Positions 1 to 11,700 of a stretch of 22,983 nt of DNA are shown here, in pieces. The position numbers and the translations under genes are program-made. Source of the DNA: Zancudomyces culisetae (lineage: Eukaryota > Kickxellomycota > Harpellomycetes > Harpellales > Legeriomycetaceae); NCBI GenBank assembly GCA_001969505.1, contig LSSK01000232.1:1-22983 (forward strand), given 5' to 3'. The notes beneath the pieces were generated by a model that saw nothing but the letters and a program-made list of their open reading frames with translations, searched no databases and had not been told where the DNA came from. The first letter of the stretch is position 1; every line of letters begins with the position of its first letter.

Positions 1-4
1 CATA

Positions 5-12
5 TTACGTAA
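5..12. promoter_or_regulatory. TTACGTAA palindrome, candidate bZIP (Yap/AP-1-like) site
   Basis: Perfect TTACGTAA, the form bound by fungal Yap-family bZIP proteins. It is the most distal of three identical sites left of the zinc-finger gene. Assignment to that gene is inference from position only. Confidence 0.35.
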
Positions 13-2504
13 ATTGTATTGAATGTGAAACCAATTCGGTAGTAAAGTTAACAGAGTTTTTTGCCAAATTAAAACTATTGCGGCTTATTAATTCCAGTTT
101 TGATCTAGGAAATCCAGTAAAACAGTTTTCGGTTATTATTAAAATGTAAAAAAAAAGCGACGAATATTCAGAGTAAGACCAAGTCAAAGCTGGAAATAAA
201 TGCTATACCAATCCAAAAATTGTGATGAGGATAGTAGTGAGTACCAAAAATGAATACCATAGACTGCTTGAAAGGGGGCTCCAAAATGATATTGTTTGAA
301 AGGGGGGAGAAAACTGGAAAGGATGCTATTTCCATCATGGGTTGCTTTACCAAGCTTTATTTTCCCTATATGTAATGCAGAATTTTTGTGGTGAAAATCA
401 AAAATAACAAGTCTTGAATATGCTGGGCCTTGTACATGTTACTGTATATCCTAGTTTGCGGATTAATTAATTTAAAACTGTCTAAATTTTACATATTAAA
501 TCGTATAAAGCTTGAATAAGCAAGATTAAGGAAAATGAATGGGGTTTATATGATTTAGAATACGGAAAAATGTGATGATTTTGGGGACAATATTATAATA
601 ACATTAAAAAAATAACATTAGTACCATGCTAGTTCTAGTATTTTTTGTCATTTACCTCCGAATTGAGGTAAAGTGTTAAAAAAAGTACATCGATTTCTAA
701 AAATAAAAAGCTTGGTAATGCTAGAATTTGGTATGTCACTTACTGTAAGCAAGTAGTTGTGCTGGAAAATATTTGGACTTTGCTATTGTCTATTTGTGCC
801 CAGAGAAAAAAGTTGTGTTCAGTATTTACTGGCTTTGCCTGTTTTGGACATAAATTATAACCAAGACTGTTGAAGCGGAACAAAAACGCAGGCCTCGAAA
901 TGGGGTGATGTGCGATAATGGTGTGCAATAATGATGTGTGTTATTTGTTATGTTTAGAATGTTTTAAAGGTGGACAGGTCCAAAAAATTTTAAAATTTTG
1001 CCTGATTTCGTTTATTTATCAAAAGAAATGGTTGATTTTTAGACAAAAGGTTTCAGCGAAGCTGAAATGTGCTATCCAAATATTGCTGGGTGTATAATAA
1101 TTCAAAAATTATGAGAAACGCTATCGTCATTTCTACTCGATATTGATGACGCATATGTGGTTTAAAATATGTCATTTAACCTGTTTTAGTAGGTCGTGGC
1201 AAACGGTGTTATATTAGTGAAAACTAAGGGTTAGGGAAGCTGAAAAGTGGTAAAAGCTCATCATAAAAGAATACCAGTTGAAACCATATGAGCTGATTCA
1301 AATATATTTTTCTGATTAGGCATGTGTTGGCTATTCTGTGTGTTTGTGTGTGAAGATATTCCAGGAAGTTCCAAAAAATACAGCCTTTTTCTATTTAGGT
1401 AGACGTGTTATCAAGAAAAGGGTTTATTATCAGTTTTAATAACTGAAAAATGAATATCCATTACCAATAAAAGTTTTTTAACAAAGTGCTTGACAGCAGA
1501 TAGAAAAATACTCATATAGTTAACTATTTTGGTTTGGCCACAGTTCAATGAGGGTTAAGTAACTTACTATACCGCTTTTTGTGAAAATAAGTTAAAATGT
1601 TGTGCTATTAGAGTATATATCTGGATAATCATGTGAGTGGTGATATATATGTTGAAAGCAAAAAAAAAAAAACGCAGCAATTGATTCTAGGGTAGTAAGA
1701 GAGTTACACTGACCAACACCGTCACTTTTAGCGAAGATGACAAAGTAATGGAAAGATGTGTCATTACGCATTTTTGAGTACTTATCGTACCCATGTTTCA
1801 GTTGGTAAATGTGAATTTACAGGTATATTTATGTAAATTGTGGAACTAAAACCACAAATAGTAATTGTACAAAAGTTGAAACTTATGGATTTGTGGTAGC
1901 CAATATTAACTTATATAAACAATTGTGCTGTTTGTGGATGAATAGATAGGACGGGGGGCTTGTTGGTGAAAATACGAAAAATTTCCAACAAATATTTTAG
2001 AGGAGAACAGATGATTACAAAAAAGTATGCTAAATAATATCCGCTGGTACTTATTTGTGGTAACATAAAGCAAACTCTTTTATTTTTTCACGTGGATATT
2101 TGTTTACAAATATAGATGTATTTATGCTATTCGGTAATTTTAAAGATCTATTTTAGACCCAAAAGAAAGGGGTAGGGGTAGGCAAAATGAAATGCCTGGG
2201 TCTGTAGAAACCATATGTTTTAGCGTCTTTCTGGGTTTCAATGCCCAAAATCTAGTATAGGAGGTTGGAAGCAAAAATGCATAGTTATTATATTGTTGTT
2301 ATTGGTATAATTATTACTTTTTATTTGTTGCTAGTTTCAATATATATTAGGTAATATGTAAAATATAACACTTTGGGAGGGGAAATGACCAATAAAGAAT
2401 TATGTAAGCAATAAACGAAGATACACATGACAGCTATATAAAAGTAACAAAAATATTAACAGCTTATAGATTCTACTAGGATAAACTGCAGGTGTGGGGT
2501 ATGG

Positions 2505-2561
2505 CGCATGCGTTTACTCGCGAGGATATAGTTTTGATTTAAACTTGCAACACCATATGGT
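2505..2561. promoter_or_regulatory. Cluster of three perfect palindromes
   Basis: CGCATGCG (2505-2512), CTCGCGAG (2517-2524) and ACCATATGGT (2552-2561) lie within 57 bp. Two contain CG dinucleotides, which are scarce in this AT-rich stretch. They could be dimer-binding sites for transcription factors upstream of the zinc-finger gene, but no factor can be named from the sequence. Confidence 0.3.
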
Positions 2562-3043
2562 ATTTTTAGAACTGGACAGCATGTGTAGAAAAATACGTCT
2601 TTGATTATTTAATTTAATTTAATTGTTGTTGCTGCGCAGAAAAAGAAATATTAGTAGTCTAATAAAGGTTAAAGTAAAAAAAAAATCCAAAAAAAAGAAA
2701 AAAAAAAAAACCTTTAAATGTTATATTGAAAATATAAACCAATCTAGTGTGAGGGGGAGAGCAAAGTTCGACTGGGATGGGGAGGCGAGCATTCAAAATT
2801 TCAGTGAGATTGTTGCAATTTGGTTTTAGCAAGAAAATTTTTTCCATATTAATGATCATCGAATAAATCGACGTAATTTAGAAATGTGGTTAAAAAGTAT
2901 TTTTTTATTTTTCTCGATGATTTTTGATTATATCCGTTTTTATACTTTGGTATTTATGTGTAATACGTAAATGCGGAAATAAAGCAATGTTCCAGCTTTG
3001 TCATTAATTTGCTATGGTAAAATAACCTTGCTTTAGTATCGTA

Positions 3044-3051
3044 TTACGTAA
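3044..3051. promoter_or_regulatory. TTACGTAA palindrome, candidate bZIP site
   Basis: Perfect TTACGTAA with flanking bases that extend the symmetry (ATTACGTAAT). A near match, ATACGTAA, lies about 80 bp to the left at 2963-2970. Confidence 0.4.
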
Positions 3052-4087
3052 TTTAGTATACAGATCCAAAAATGTCGATTTTGAGATTTAGCATCTATTT
3101 TGGCAACTAGTTAGAACCCCATGATAACATGATGCGATACAAGTCGGGATAAATGAAGGCAGATTAACCACAACGAAATTTTTTGTGGTTGAAGGATTAG
3201 TAATCAGTAGGCAACTTTTTAATTTATTCTCAAGTCCAGTTTGAAACAAAGAGGGTTTTAATCTATTTCGCAGTGAATTGAGAATGAGGTAGATAGGCCC
3301 AAGCAAGCTAAACTAAGTCAAGTTATTAAGCTGGGCAAAAAAAAACTGTTCAATAAAAAACCTGTAGTATGGCCCAGAGAGCTGGATGAAATGAGAGAAG
3401 GAAAAGTAGGAGTAAAATGGGGGACGAGCTTTGAAGGTCTTTTGTGATCAGTGAAAAGTTTTTAGGTAGAGGATTAAGTGCTCCTTTCCTGCCTATTGGG
3501 AAACGCCATAAAAAAAAGATTTGTGTAATTAAGTGCTCATTACCCTTATTCACTCATGACAATCTTGTTTTGAGGAAATGAATACACTAATGAAAAACAA
3601 GCATAGGTGTTGTTTATCAGCATAAAACTACCTGAACATCCCAAATTTGCAACAAAAGTTGATAATAAAAAAACTGAGATCTTTTATTTTTAACGCCGGT
3701 TTTTTTTATTTTTAGAGCAATCTGCACCAACCAATAAACTGACAAAGCCATTGATAACACACTATATCTGCATAAATTTGGTATTTATATTCAAGTGTGG
3801 ATTTCTGAAACGTAAACTAAACAAATAGGCGGACGAAATAGATAGATAGTTCTGGTGAAACGGGGCGATTTATGGCTGAATGGCTCGGCTCATGTAAAAA
3901 TTCCAAATTCGGCGAAAAAATTAAATCATAATAAATTAATAATGTGTTAGCATATACGTGCAGGTATTACAAAATATATGATAACATCGCTATCCATTTT
4001 TTTATGTGTTAGTCAAGGCCGCTGTTTTTTGGGAATGGCGACGATGGCGATTAATTTCACTTCACAACCCACCTATAATTGAACGAT

Positions 4088-4095
4088 TTACGTAA
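4088..4095. promoter_or_regulatory. TTACGTAA palindrome, candidate bZIP site
   Basis: Perfect TTACGTAA about 560 bp upstream of the zinc-finger start codon, the best placed of the three identical sites to act as a promoter element. Confidence 0.4.
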
Positions 4096-4287
4096 TCCAG
4101 ACTAAAGGAAAAAAAAATTAAAGGAGCAGTATAAAAATATTTAATGGCTTAGACACTAGCATTTAAAATAATATTTTTTCACTTTATAAAGGAACGTCGA
4201 ATACGATGAATTCCTGAACCAAAAAGCGAAACACGTTTTATATTCTGACTTTACATTGATTTTAGTTTTTTATTAATCCATCAGCAC

Positions 4288-4295
4288 TATAAATA
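4288..4295 (+). promoter_or_regulatory. TATA-like element TATAAATA
   Basis: TATAAATA sits about 360 bp upstream of the ATG at 4657, in an AT-rich background where such strings arise by chance. It would imply a fairly long 5' leader if used. This is a positional guess without supporting start-site evidence. Confidence 0.2.
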
Positions 4296-4656
4296 CAAGG
4301 ATAGCTGACTGAACCAAAAAAGGTTTTGGAGCATAGTTGTTCAATACCCAACACTTGAACAAAGCAAGGACTGTGTTTTCCAAACTTTTAAACCAATATT
4401 AAATTATATACTCTGTTGTTTTATTTAGGAGGAGCGAGTAAAAAATACCCAGTATTCTTACTAGCATATTAATATATCAGTAAAATAATATTAAAAAACC
4501 AAAGCGAAAAAAATATATACAGAGTGGAAGTACGATATAAAATCCTGAACATTATTTGCATTGATATCAAACTTAGACAAGTATACAACAAATTCGATTA
4601 ATATACACATATTTGTGACCATCACATAAATACATATAACCCTAGTTCAATATAAA

Positions 4657-6303
4657 ATGAAAGAAGTCGGCCAACTCAAACTTCCCCCAATATCAGAATT
4701 CATACAGGCATGTGTAGCAGAGAGGAGCGATACATGTTATAGCGATGGGGTAACAAAGACACCAAAAGATATTATCTCTGGTAATGCATATATAGTTGAA
4801 GGCTATGGTAGAGAAAGGATCGGTGGTACTCATGCAATTGATATGAACACACATATGATGAGTACAACAAAGGAAAGTGAGAGTGAGTATAGAAAAACCA
4901 TGGTGCCAGCCAACACCCAAAGAGATTTTACAATAAAGGAAAGGCTACCTATGTACAGTGTGATTAGCGACAGGATAGATATAAACGTTAGAAGAAATAG
5001 CAGCGTAGGTAGTAATAGTAGTAATGAAGAAGAAGATACAACATCGTACAATGCATCGAACAGTTCTTTCGGAGAACTGCTGTTAACTAGTAATCAGTCA
5101 TCAGAACACCAACTTGAGAAAATTCACCAACAAGGTATTTTGCTAAATAAAAAAACATACAAGTGTGAGCATTGCAAAATAAGCTTCTCGAGATTGCATA
5201 ATTTAAAGTCTCATCTGTTAACGCATTCAAACAAACGGCCATTTAAATGCGAAGTATGTAAAATGACATTTAGGAGGCACCACGATTTAAAGAGACATGT
5301 AAAATTACATACAGGAGAAAAGCCCCATATTTGCAACTATTGTGGAAGAGGGTTTGCCAGACTAGATGCACTGAATAGACACATCAAAGCCGAGCTCAAC
5401 AGCATAAAAAAAAACAGTATCAATGCCGAAAACAAATCTCTATTATTCGGCAACAGCATGTTCAGAGTTGAAGGAAGTTTTGAAGGGGATAACAAAGATA
5501 TCAATCGTAGCTTCGGGACCGAGAAAAATCTTGCCATTGATTCTACTGGCTTCAATAATCGCGGGTATCAAAGCTATATGGACGTAGAAAGGAGGCCATC
5601 TATTGCGGCTCTTGGAAATTCAAGCCCGAGATATTCAAAAGATCATTCTTCAGTAAAATATACGCACAACAACGTGAATGAAGATTCAAAATTGAACGAA
5701 TCTAAATACATGAAAAGCACTAACAGACTTGAACTAGGAAAACAAAACGAGTTTCCATTTACCACACTTCACAAGTATTCTATGGATAACTTTCCGAAAC
5801 CCAGCAATCCTCATGACTCAGCCGAGTTCAGCCAACGATACAGCTATGATACTGACAATATATCCTTCCGTCCCCATCGGCTGGGCGCTCAATACAGTTC
5901 TCAATACAGTACCCAGCATAGCCCTGGCGATTTTAGTCCTCGCAGCATCACAACAGACGATATCAGGAGGAACGATAGGGGTGACATTGCTGGTGTTTAT
6001 AAATCTTATGGACACACAAGCGCCAAGCTTACAGCAAGAAACAACGGACCAGATAGCTTTTCTAACTCAATCTCCCCTTCATTTTCCGAGTTTTTGTCCT
6101 CTTCAGCCAATCTTACTACCATCAACAATAAAGAGTCCCTATTGGGCCTAAGGGCCGTTTCCGAAGAAAACTTTTCGCTCAACCGGCAGCCAGACGTTTT
6201 CGTTGACCAAGATGTTGTTTATTTACGACAGAAAATCAAACGGTTGGAAAATGTGAATACAGTGCTAACAAAAAGACTTGGTTTTTACCAATCAAACAAA
6301 TAA
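4657..6303 (+). CDS. C2H2 zinc-finger transcription factor, 548 aa
   Basis: An uninterrupted frame from ATG to TAA. Residues about 169-246 hold three adjacent zinc fingers: C170-C173-H186-H190, C198-C201-H214-H218, then C226-C229-H242. The third finger has no histidine four residues after H242; E246 is there instead, so it is degenerate or uses another ligand. The linker between fingers 2 and 3 is the classic TGEKP, while the linker between 1 and 2 is SNKRP. The N-terminus carries LPPISEF, like short motifs near the start of some fungal regulators. The long Ser/Asn/Tyr-rich stretch after the fingers looks disordered, and the last 30 residues (YLRQKIKRLENVNTVL) form a likely coiled coil for dimerisation. 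Expected role: nuclear, sequence-specific DNA binding. I cannot assign it to a named family such as Crz1, Azf1 or Rsf2. Its stop lies 43 bp from the convergent CSN1 stop. The large gene-poor region upstream suggests complex regulation. Confidence 0.92.
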   Translation: MKEVGQLKLPPISEFIQACVAERSDTCYSDGVTKTPKDIISGNAYIVEGYGRERIGGTHAIDMNTHMMSTTKESESEYRKTMVPANTQRDFTIKERLPMYSVISDRIDINVRRNSSVGSNSSNEEEDTTSYNASNSSFGELLLTSNQSSEHQLEKIHQQGILLNKKTYKCEHCKISFSRLHNLKSHLLTHSNKRPFKCEVCKMTFRRHHDLKRHVKLHTGEKPHICNYCGRGFARLDALNRHIKAELNSIKKNSINAENKSLLFGNSMFRVEGSFEGDNKDINRSFGTEKNLAIDSTGFNNRGYQSYMDVERRPSIAALGNSSPRYSKDHSSVKYTHNNVNEDSKLNESKYMKSTNRLELGKQNEFPFTTLHKYSMDNFPKPSNPHDSAEFSQRYSYDTDNISFRPHRLGAQYSSQYSTQHSPGDFSPRSITTDDIRRNDRGDIAGVYKSYGHTSAKLTARNNGPDSFSNSISPSFSEFLSSSANLTTINNKESLLGLRAVSEENFSLNRQPDVFVDQDVVYLRQKIKRLENVNTVLTKRLGFYQSNK

Positions 6304-6346
6304 ACCTTGTAATTATATATAGAGCACCTGTTTTTTTGTCGTATGT

Positions 6347-7913
6347 TCATTTCAGATTGCCAGCTAGCATACCATTGTTTAATAAATTTATCTTAAACAT
6401 TTCAATCTCACTTCTGACATTCACCTCCATTTCAGCGCTAATTACAGAAGCTCTGGCCTTTTCCAGCGCATAATTCACCTCCAAATCTTGTTCCAAATAC
6501 CCATGATACTCATTAATCCTATACTTCTCCAGTAGTTCATCGACTTGATCATACTGCAGCTTAAATGTTACCAGCTCTTGTATTAATCCCTCCACACCCT
6601 CTTTGTAATATACTAGTGCATTTACCATCTTATTCAAATCAACCTTTGACTTTGGTGCTATATAGCTTCTTATAATCTTATACCTTATATTCCTATACAA
6701 CTCTTCCAACGCATTACGTGTAATCATATCTACTCTCTGTTTGCTGATAATTTTACTTAGTTTTTCACTCATTGTTTTATACTTTCCGTCGTAGAAATCC
6801 AATATACAAGAGTTTATTTCTGAATCCAATTCTCTGTAACTACAAAAGTTTTTACTGTCTATAAGCATTTCTTTGATCTCCTCCCGACTCATTGTCGCCA
6901 ACCCACACAATCCACCATAAATTCCTATGTCCACATTGTTTGTAATTCCTTCAAAGTCATCTTCGTCATTATATTTCATATTAAGAAATGCATCGCAAGC
7001 CGCGCGAAATTCTCTGTTTTCGAGATGCATTATCGCAGTGGCAAAACACACTATGTTCCAATACTCATCTTTGACCACTCGTAACGCTTTTACTTTTTCA
7101 AGATAGGCTCCCAGCATCGAATAGTCCTGCATTCCAATGCATGTCTAATTTTTCATAAACAGCTCGTTGAGCGCTTTGGCAAAAGGTATTGATTTTTTGT
7201 TCATTTTTCTGCTAAGTATATATTTGAGCACATAATCAAAAAAAGTCAACGTACCTTTATCATCAGAACATACATTTCTAGCAACTGTTCACTACTGGTG
7301 CTAACCTCTTTCAATCTACCAAAACATGTTTTTGCTCCTGTCAAATCTCCGTACTTGAATCTCAGTTCTCCGATCCGGATTTGTGTCAACTATAGAATTT
7401 CATCCAGTCTGTATATTCCACAATACACACACATATATACGACTGAGAAAATAGATTATACTGTTAAAATATAACATAAACATAAATATTTACCCTAATA
7501 CTATTTTTCATCAGACTCGCCTTAGAGTCAATCAACTCGTGCTCCAACTGGTTAAACTCTACTCGAACTTGCTGAGTGACCTTTTCTACCCACTCTTCAT
7601 CATACAACAAATAATCTGTCAACATATGTCTCTTCTCGACCTCATTTTTATATTTTGTGTATATCTTTTTATACGCATTAACATCATATGTCGTTTTAAC
7701 AAGTTCTTCAAGAGCCGCTCTGTAGCAATCCAACGCAAATCCTGGACACAATTCAGCCAGTAGCGTCAGGCGACTTATCAGATATTTCCCCTGGTATTTA
7801 GTTGCGTATTGACTCACACTGAAATCTTCAGGAAGTTCGTCCCTGATTATCGGCATATCTGTTTCGTATTTCTTTTTCAGTTTTTTACTGCTAGCCGCAG
7901 TGTGTTGCTGCAT
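6347..7913 (-). CDS. CSN1: COP9 signalosome subunit 1 (CSN1), 450 aa, three exons
   Basis: Exons read leftwards: 7913-7494 (140 codons), 7389-7255 (45 codons), 7144-6347 (265 codons plus stop). Both introns (7390-7493 and 7145-7254) are phase 0, with donors GTAAAT and GTACGT and acceptors CTATAG and AATTAG. The join was fixed by gap-free similarity to animal and plant CSN1: NSIR leads into RIGELRFKYGDL, and VLMIK into TCIGMQDY. The N-terminal helical-repeat (Rpn7/PCI-associated) part covers roughly residues 30-330, including IYGGLCGLAT at 260-269, one of the best-matching segments. The PCI/winged-helix part follows, with a helical tail. Length is close to the family (human about 490). CSN1 scaffolds the COP9 signalosome, which removes NEDD8/Rub1 from cullins through the Csn5 subunit. 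The related proteasome lid subunit Rpn7 was considered; the local matches favour CSN1. FAN1 diverges from it across an 816-bp gap. Confidence 0.92.
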
Positions 7914-8729
7914 TAATTATTTTGCGTGTATTTTATATCTTTTGGTTATAAATACCCTTGTGATGTAAACCACCAATGAGTATTTCAATGTATATATTGG
8001 TTACAAACTTTACTGTTCCTTCAGAAAAGTAGTTGTATTCTTTTAGATTTGTATGGTTAATAAGCTCAATTTGGGGTTTTTCCTGGTTTTAAAACTTATC
8101 ACCTACTAGTTGTATATTTAAAGCAAAAAGAAACAAATATCTGCAAAATTAGAAAAGTGTTATTGACCTGCTTGATCTTTTTATATATCTCAAACCAACA
8201 AGAGTCTTTCCCTCCTTTTATTGAAAATTAAAACCAAACCATTTTTGCTGCGTATTTGCGATTTTTTTCTGCACTGCTTGCCTTATTTTGAATCACAGAT
8301 AAATACACCGAGATAAAATGAATGGAAAAGAAAAAACGTAAATAACGTAAAAAAAGTAAAAAACTCACCAATGGTAAGTTTCACTAACCAGGTCCATTCA
8401 TTGGAGACAAAGAATGGGTTTGATCAAATCAGAAATGATTATTTCTACTTCAAAATTTTTTTTTGAATGCCCTCCCAGAAAGCACTACTCAATTTTTTTC
8501 GATTGATTTAATGCCGTTTGTTTAGCCTAATCCCGTAGGCTGAGAAAGTGGTGTTTTCTTTAGTAAAATAAACAAACTTACACACGAAAACACGTATCTC
8601 AGCATCTATTCGGAAAACTATGTGTTTGTAGCTTATGTTTAAGAGGTTCTCTAGCGCGATATATTGTATTTCATTAGACCTATCTTCACGTATCTATAGC
8701 ACCATATCCGTAATATAGGGGCGCAAAAA
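7914..8729. promoter_or_regulatory. Divergent intergenic region between CSN1 and FAN1
   Basis: These 816 bp lie between the start codons of two divergent genes, so both promoters must be here. AT-rich throughout, with A-tracts, GTAAATAACGTAA near 8338-8350, and a GC-richer patch (agcgcgat) near 8652. No gene, RNA or repeat is visible. No specific promoter element is convincing. Confidence 0.6.
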
Positions 8730-11700
8730 ATGGATTCGAAAAAAGATCCTATTGAAAACCGAGACACAAAAGCTAGAATTAAGCAGAGAGAACCGTTGAG
8801 AAAGAGCATCGACAAACAACCTAAAAACAATGGTAGACGTAGGAATCAAAGTGAAGGGGGAAGCAAAGTCACATTGTTGAATTATTTTACCGTTTCACAT
8901 GCGCAAGGTAAAGAAGAAAAGCAATTTTCAAATAAAGTACACAGAGGAAAGTCCTTAGATAGCCTGTAAGTACCGAAATGTACCAACTTTTACAAACATT
9001 TAAGAATTGAATCCTAAAATTATGGTACTTACAATTGTATATAGAATTATAAAAAAAACCCAACAGAGCCATGTGCTAAGCTTAAGTATAAAAAAATCAA
9101 CCAGCTTTACCGAAAAAGAAGATATTAAAAGCGTAATTATACAAGAGGAAAGTTCCGAAACCAAAGTAGGAATAATAGCACAAAAAAGCATTCTCGAACT
9201 TAAACTCGAGGATAAGACCGAGCAAAACACACTAGATTCAAATACACATGATATCTCCGAGGAGATTCTAGAGCAAATAAAGGATAGAGAACTAGAACGC
9301 GAGAACAGTCCCACGATCGTAAAAGATCGATGTTTTGATTTTGAGAAATGGGCCACCGCGAATACGATAGACTTTAGTCAACCAGATTTAAATACTACAG
9401 AAGCGAGCCAATGGAGTGATGGCAAAAAAGGTGATGGGGGAGGGTATATGGTCGATGTGTTTGAGACCATATTACGAACGGTGTTGAAAGAGGAAAGTTA
9501 TCTGTTTTGTAAAAACGAGATCAAAATGTTTAAGAAATATTTTACTTTAAGCATGGAGGCCCGATGCTTGTTTGTAAGGCTAAATACGCGGAGAAACAAG
9601 TGGATCAGTGTAAAAAGTATAAACTATAGAGAAGTTAGAGATGTCGAGAGAGCGGTTGATGAGTTAAGAGATGTATATTATGATGAGCTTGACGAGTGCG
9701 AAGATACATGTGATGGTGCAAGTGATAGCTGCGGATATTGTAGTGGAGAAGAGGCGCGGGGAAGAAAGCAGCTTTTTGACTGCAGAAATGTATTACCACT
9801 TATTTCCTGCGGCGGAGATGATATTGATGAGTTGAGCGAGCTAATTAGTGTGGAAAAGCTAAAGAATATTTGCAAGGAAGTTGGCGTTTCTGGGGAAAGA
9901 AAAATGAAGCGACAGGAAATAATGGAGGAGATGAAGAAAGTTGCGAAAAAACAACAAAATATTAGTGGATTTTTTAGGAATACAAGTAGTAGTTCTAGGA
10001 GAGAGTCGGTTGAAGTGAAAATTAGGAATAGGATGCAATCGATGGTAGGAAAAGCGATAAAGGTAAATCCGAATAGCCGGGCATTGATGGAGCGAGTGAA
10101 TTTGATATTTGGGCGGATATACAGCCCTCGACAAGGATTCTCAAATGATAGCTCACTGGGTAGTGTCAACAAAGGCGAAAACAACACTGTGGGTTATGGA
10201 AGTAGCATTGAGATTGTTACAGCCATGGTTCTCAAGAAAATGGGGAAAATGAATTACCCTAATTACAAAGTTACAAGGAGTTCAACCATGTTTAAAAGTA
10301 GACAGGCAGTACTAGACTTTAAATACATGATGGATGTGGAAGCATACTTGGAAAACGTAGCAAATAATGGAGAATTGTCAAACATCAGTGATGGTGGCAG
10401 TAAAGTTCTTATCAAAGATGAAGATCCAACTAGCAGATGGAGGTATATATATGAAATTACAAAGCCACTTATGAAGGTGTGGGATTTGATGGTAACTGAA
10501 AAAATGGAGAGATGGAAAAATATGGAGAAGAAAGAGAAAGGAAACGATGATAAAAAAACAAAGGTGGGAAACTGGAAAAGAAGATTGACAGCTGGGTGGG
10601 TGTTGACCCGAATTGTTGAGAATTATATCATGAAGTCAATGGCAACACTAAAGGATTTTAAAGGCGAAAGCGAAATACTCAAAAAACTGCTCGAACAAAA
10701 GTGGTATAGAAGGGTGAAGGAAGGTAAATGGTATAAACGACTCGCATTGATACAGTACAACTACCTGTTTGATAGCGAAGCAAATAGTATAGAGGTATTG
10801 CTGGAGTGTAGAGACACATGTATCAGGGCGATTTTAAACAGCAACACAAGTGTATTTGACTTGAAAGAGCTTGGGAAACGACTAGCAAATATCGATAAAA
10901 AGCTAAATACCCCCGAAGAACTTCAGCTCATTATTAACTTTCCCGCTCAAAAGACACCCAATGAAGTCAGCGTATGCGCATACAAAGTCGGAAATCCTTA
11001 TAGCAAAAGGGCTGTATGGAAAAACCTGGCCGATGACAGCACCTTAAAGACTGTTGAGGAGATAGCACTGGACTATTACCACGAGGCAGAAAATATATCC
11101 GGATTTCATTCGGAGAACTCGATACTGAATACACTTTTTGTAATATTATTTTGGGATATCATTTTTTCACCTGTTGAGGGAATGTTTGATTCAGAGTTCC
11201 AGACACACCCGCTGGATATGTATCATTGCGATTCGTTCTACGCATTAAGAAAGGATTTGATTGACAGGCGAATCAAAGATATTATGTCATCAGATGGAAA
11301 CAGCTCGCGGGTGCATAGTGCTATAAGAGCGGTGTATCTGCGAGAATCGAGAAGGAATACGATATGTATTGGGGTTTCAAACTGGAATTATTATTCTGCC
11401 GATGTCCTTTGTGAACTAGTCACGCTGCTAGGACCTAGTGCATTGGCCGAAGTGTGTATTTATTTAGCATCAGACTACAAACGCCATTCAAGTGGGATGC
11501 CCGACATTTGCGCCTGGAATATTGATTCTAACGTATTGGTCTTTTCGGAAGGTTCGAATTTATTAAAATAAGATTAAAATTAATCATTTGTATTTCACAT
11601 TTACTTTTTCACTACTATGAATTGTAAACATGGCTGGGTTGGTAAAATGGAACGTTATTTAGCTAACTGAGCATATTATTAATCTATAGTCAAAGGACCT

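Larger units (their letters stand above)
1..4656. other. Long AT-rich region without a recognisable gene; probable upstream region of the zinc-finger gene
   Basis: About 4.6 kb in which no reading frame on either strand exceeds about 75 codons, and none of the short frames shows a recognisable domain. I looked for exon-like blocks with splice sites and found none I could defend. The region holds homopolymer A and T tracts, three perfect TTACGTAA palindromes, a cluster of CG-containing palindromes near 2505-2561, and several AGGGG-type stretches (for example near 2165-2180). The nearest gene to the right starts at 4657 on the + strand, so the simplest reading is an unusually long upstream regulatory region. 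An unrecognised non-coding RNA or part of another gene beyond the left edge cannot be excluded. Confidence 0.6.

Noticed and set aside
2623-2829. Short plus-strand frame with a lysine tract
   Set aside because: The lysines come from A homopolymers, the frame starts at TTG, and no supporting signals are present.
9678-10187. 169-codon minus-strand frame inside FAN1
   Set aside because: Antisense shadow of the FAN1 SAP region; serine- and leucine-rich without a domain.
9007-11571. FAN1 as a single-exon gene of 854 codons starting at 9007 and stopping at 11571
   Set aside because: The frame would begin at TTG, not ATG, and would end before the catalytic lysine and the last strand of the nuclease. 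Exons 1, 3 and 4 restore a normal family length with matching phases.
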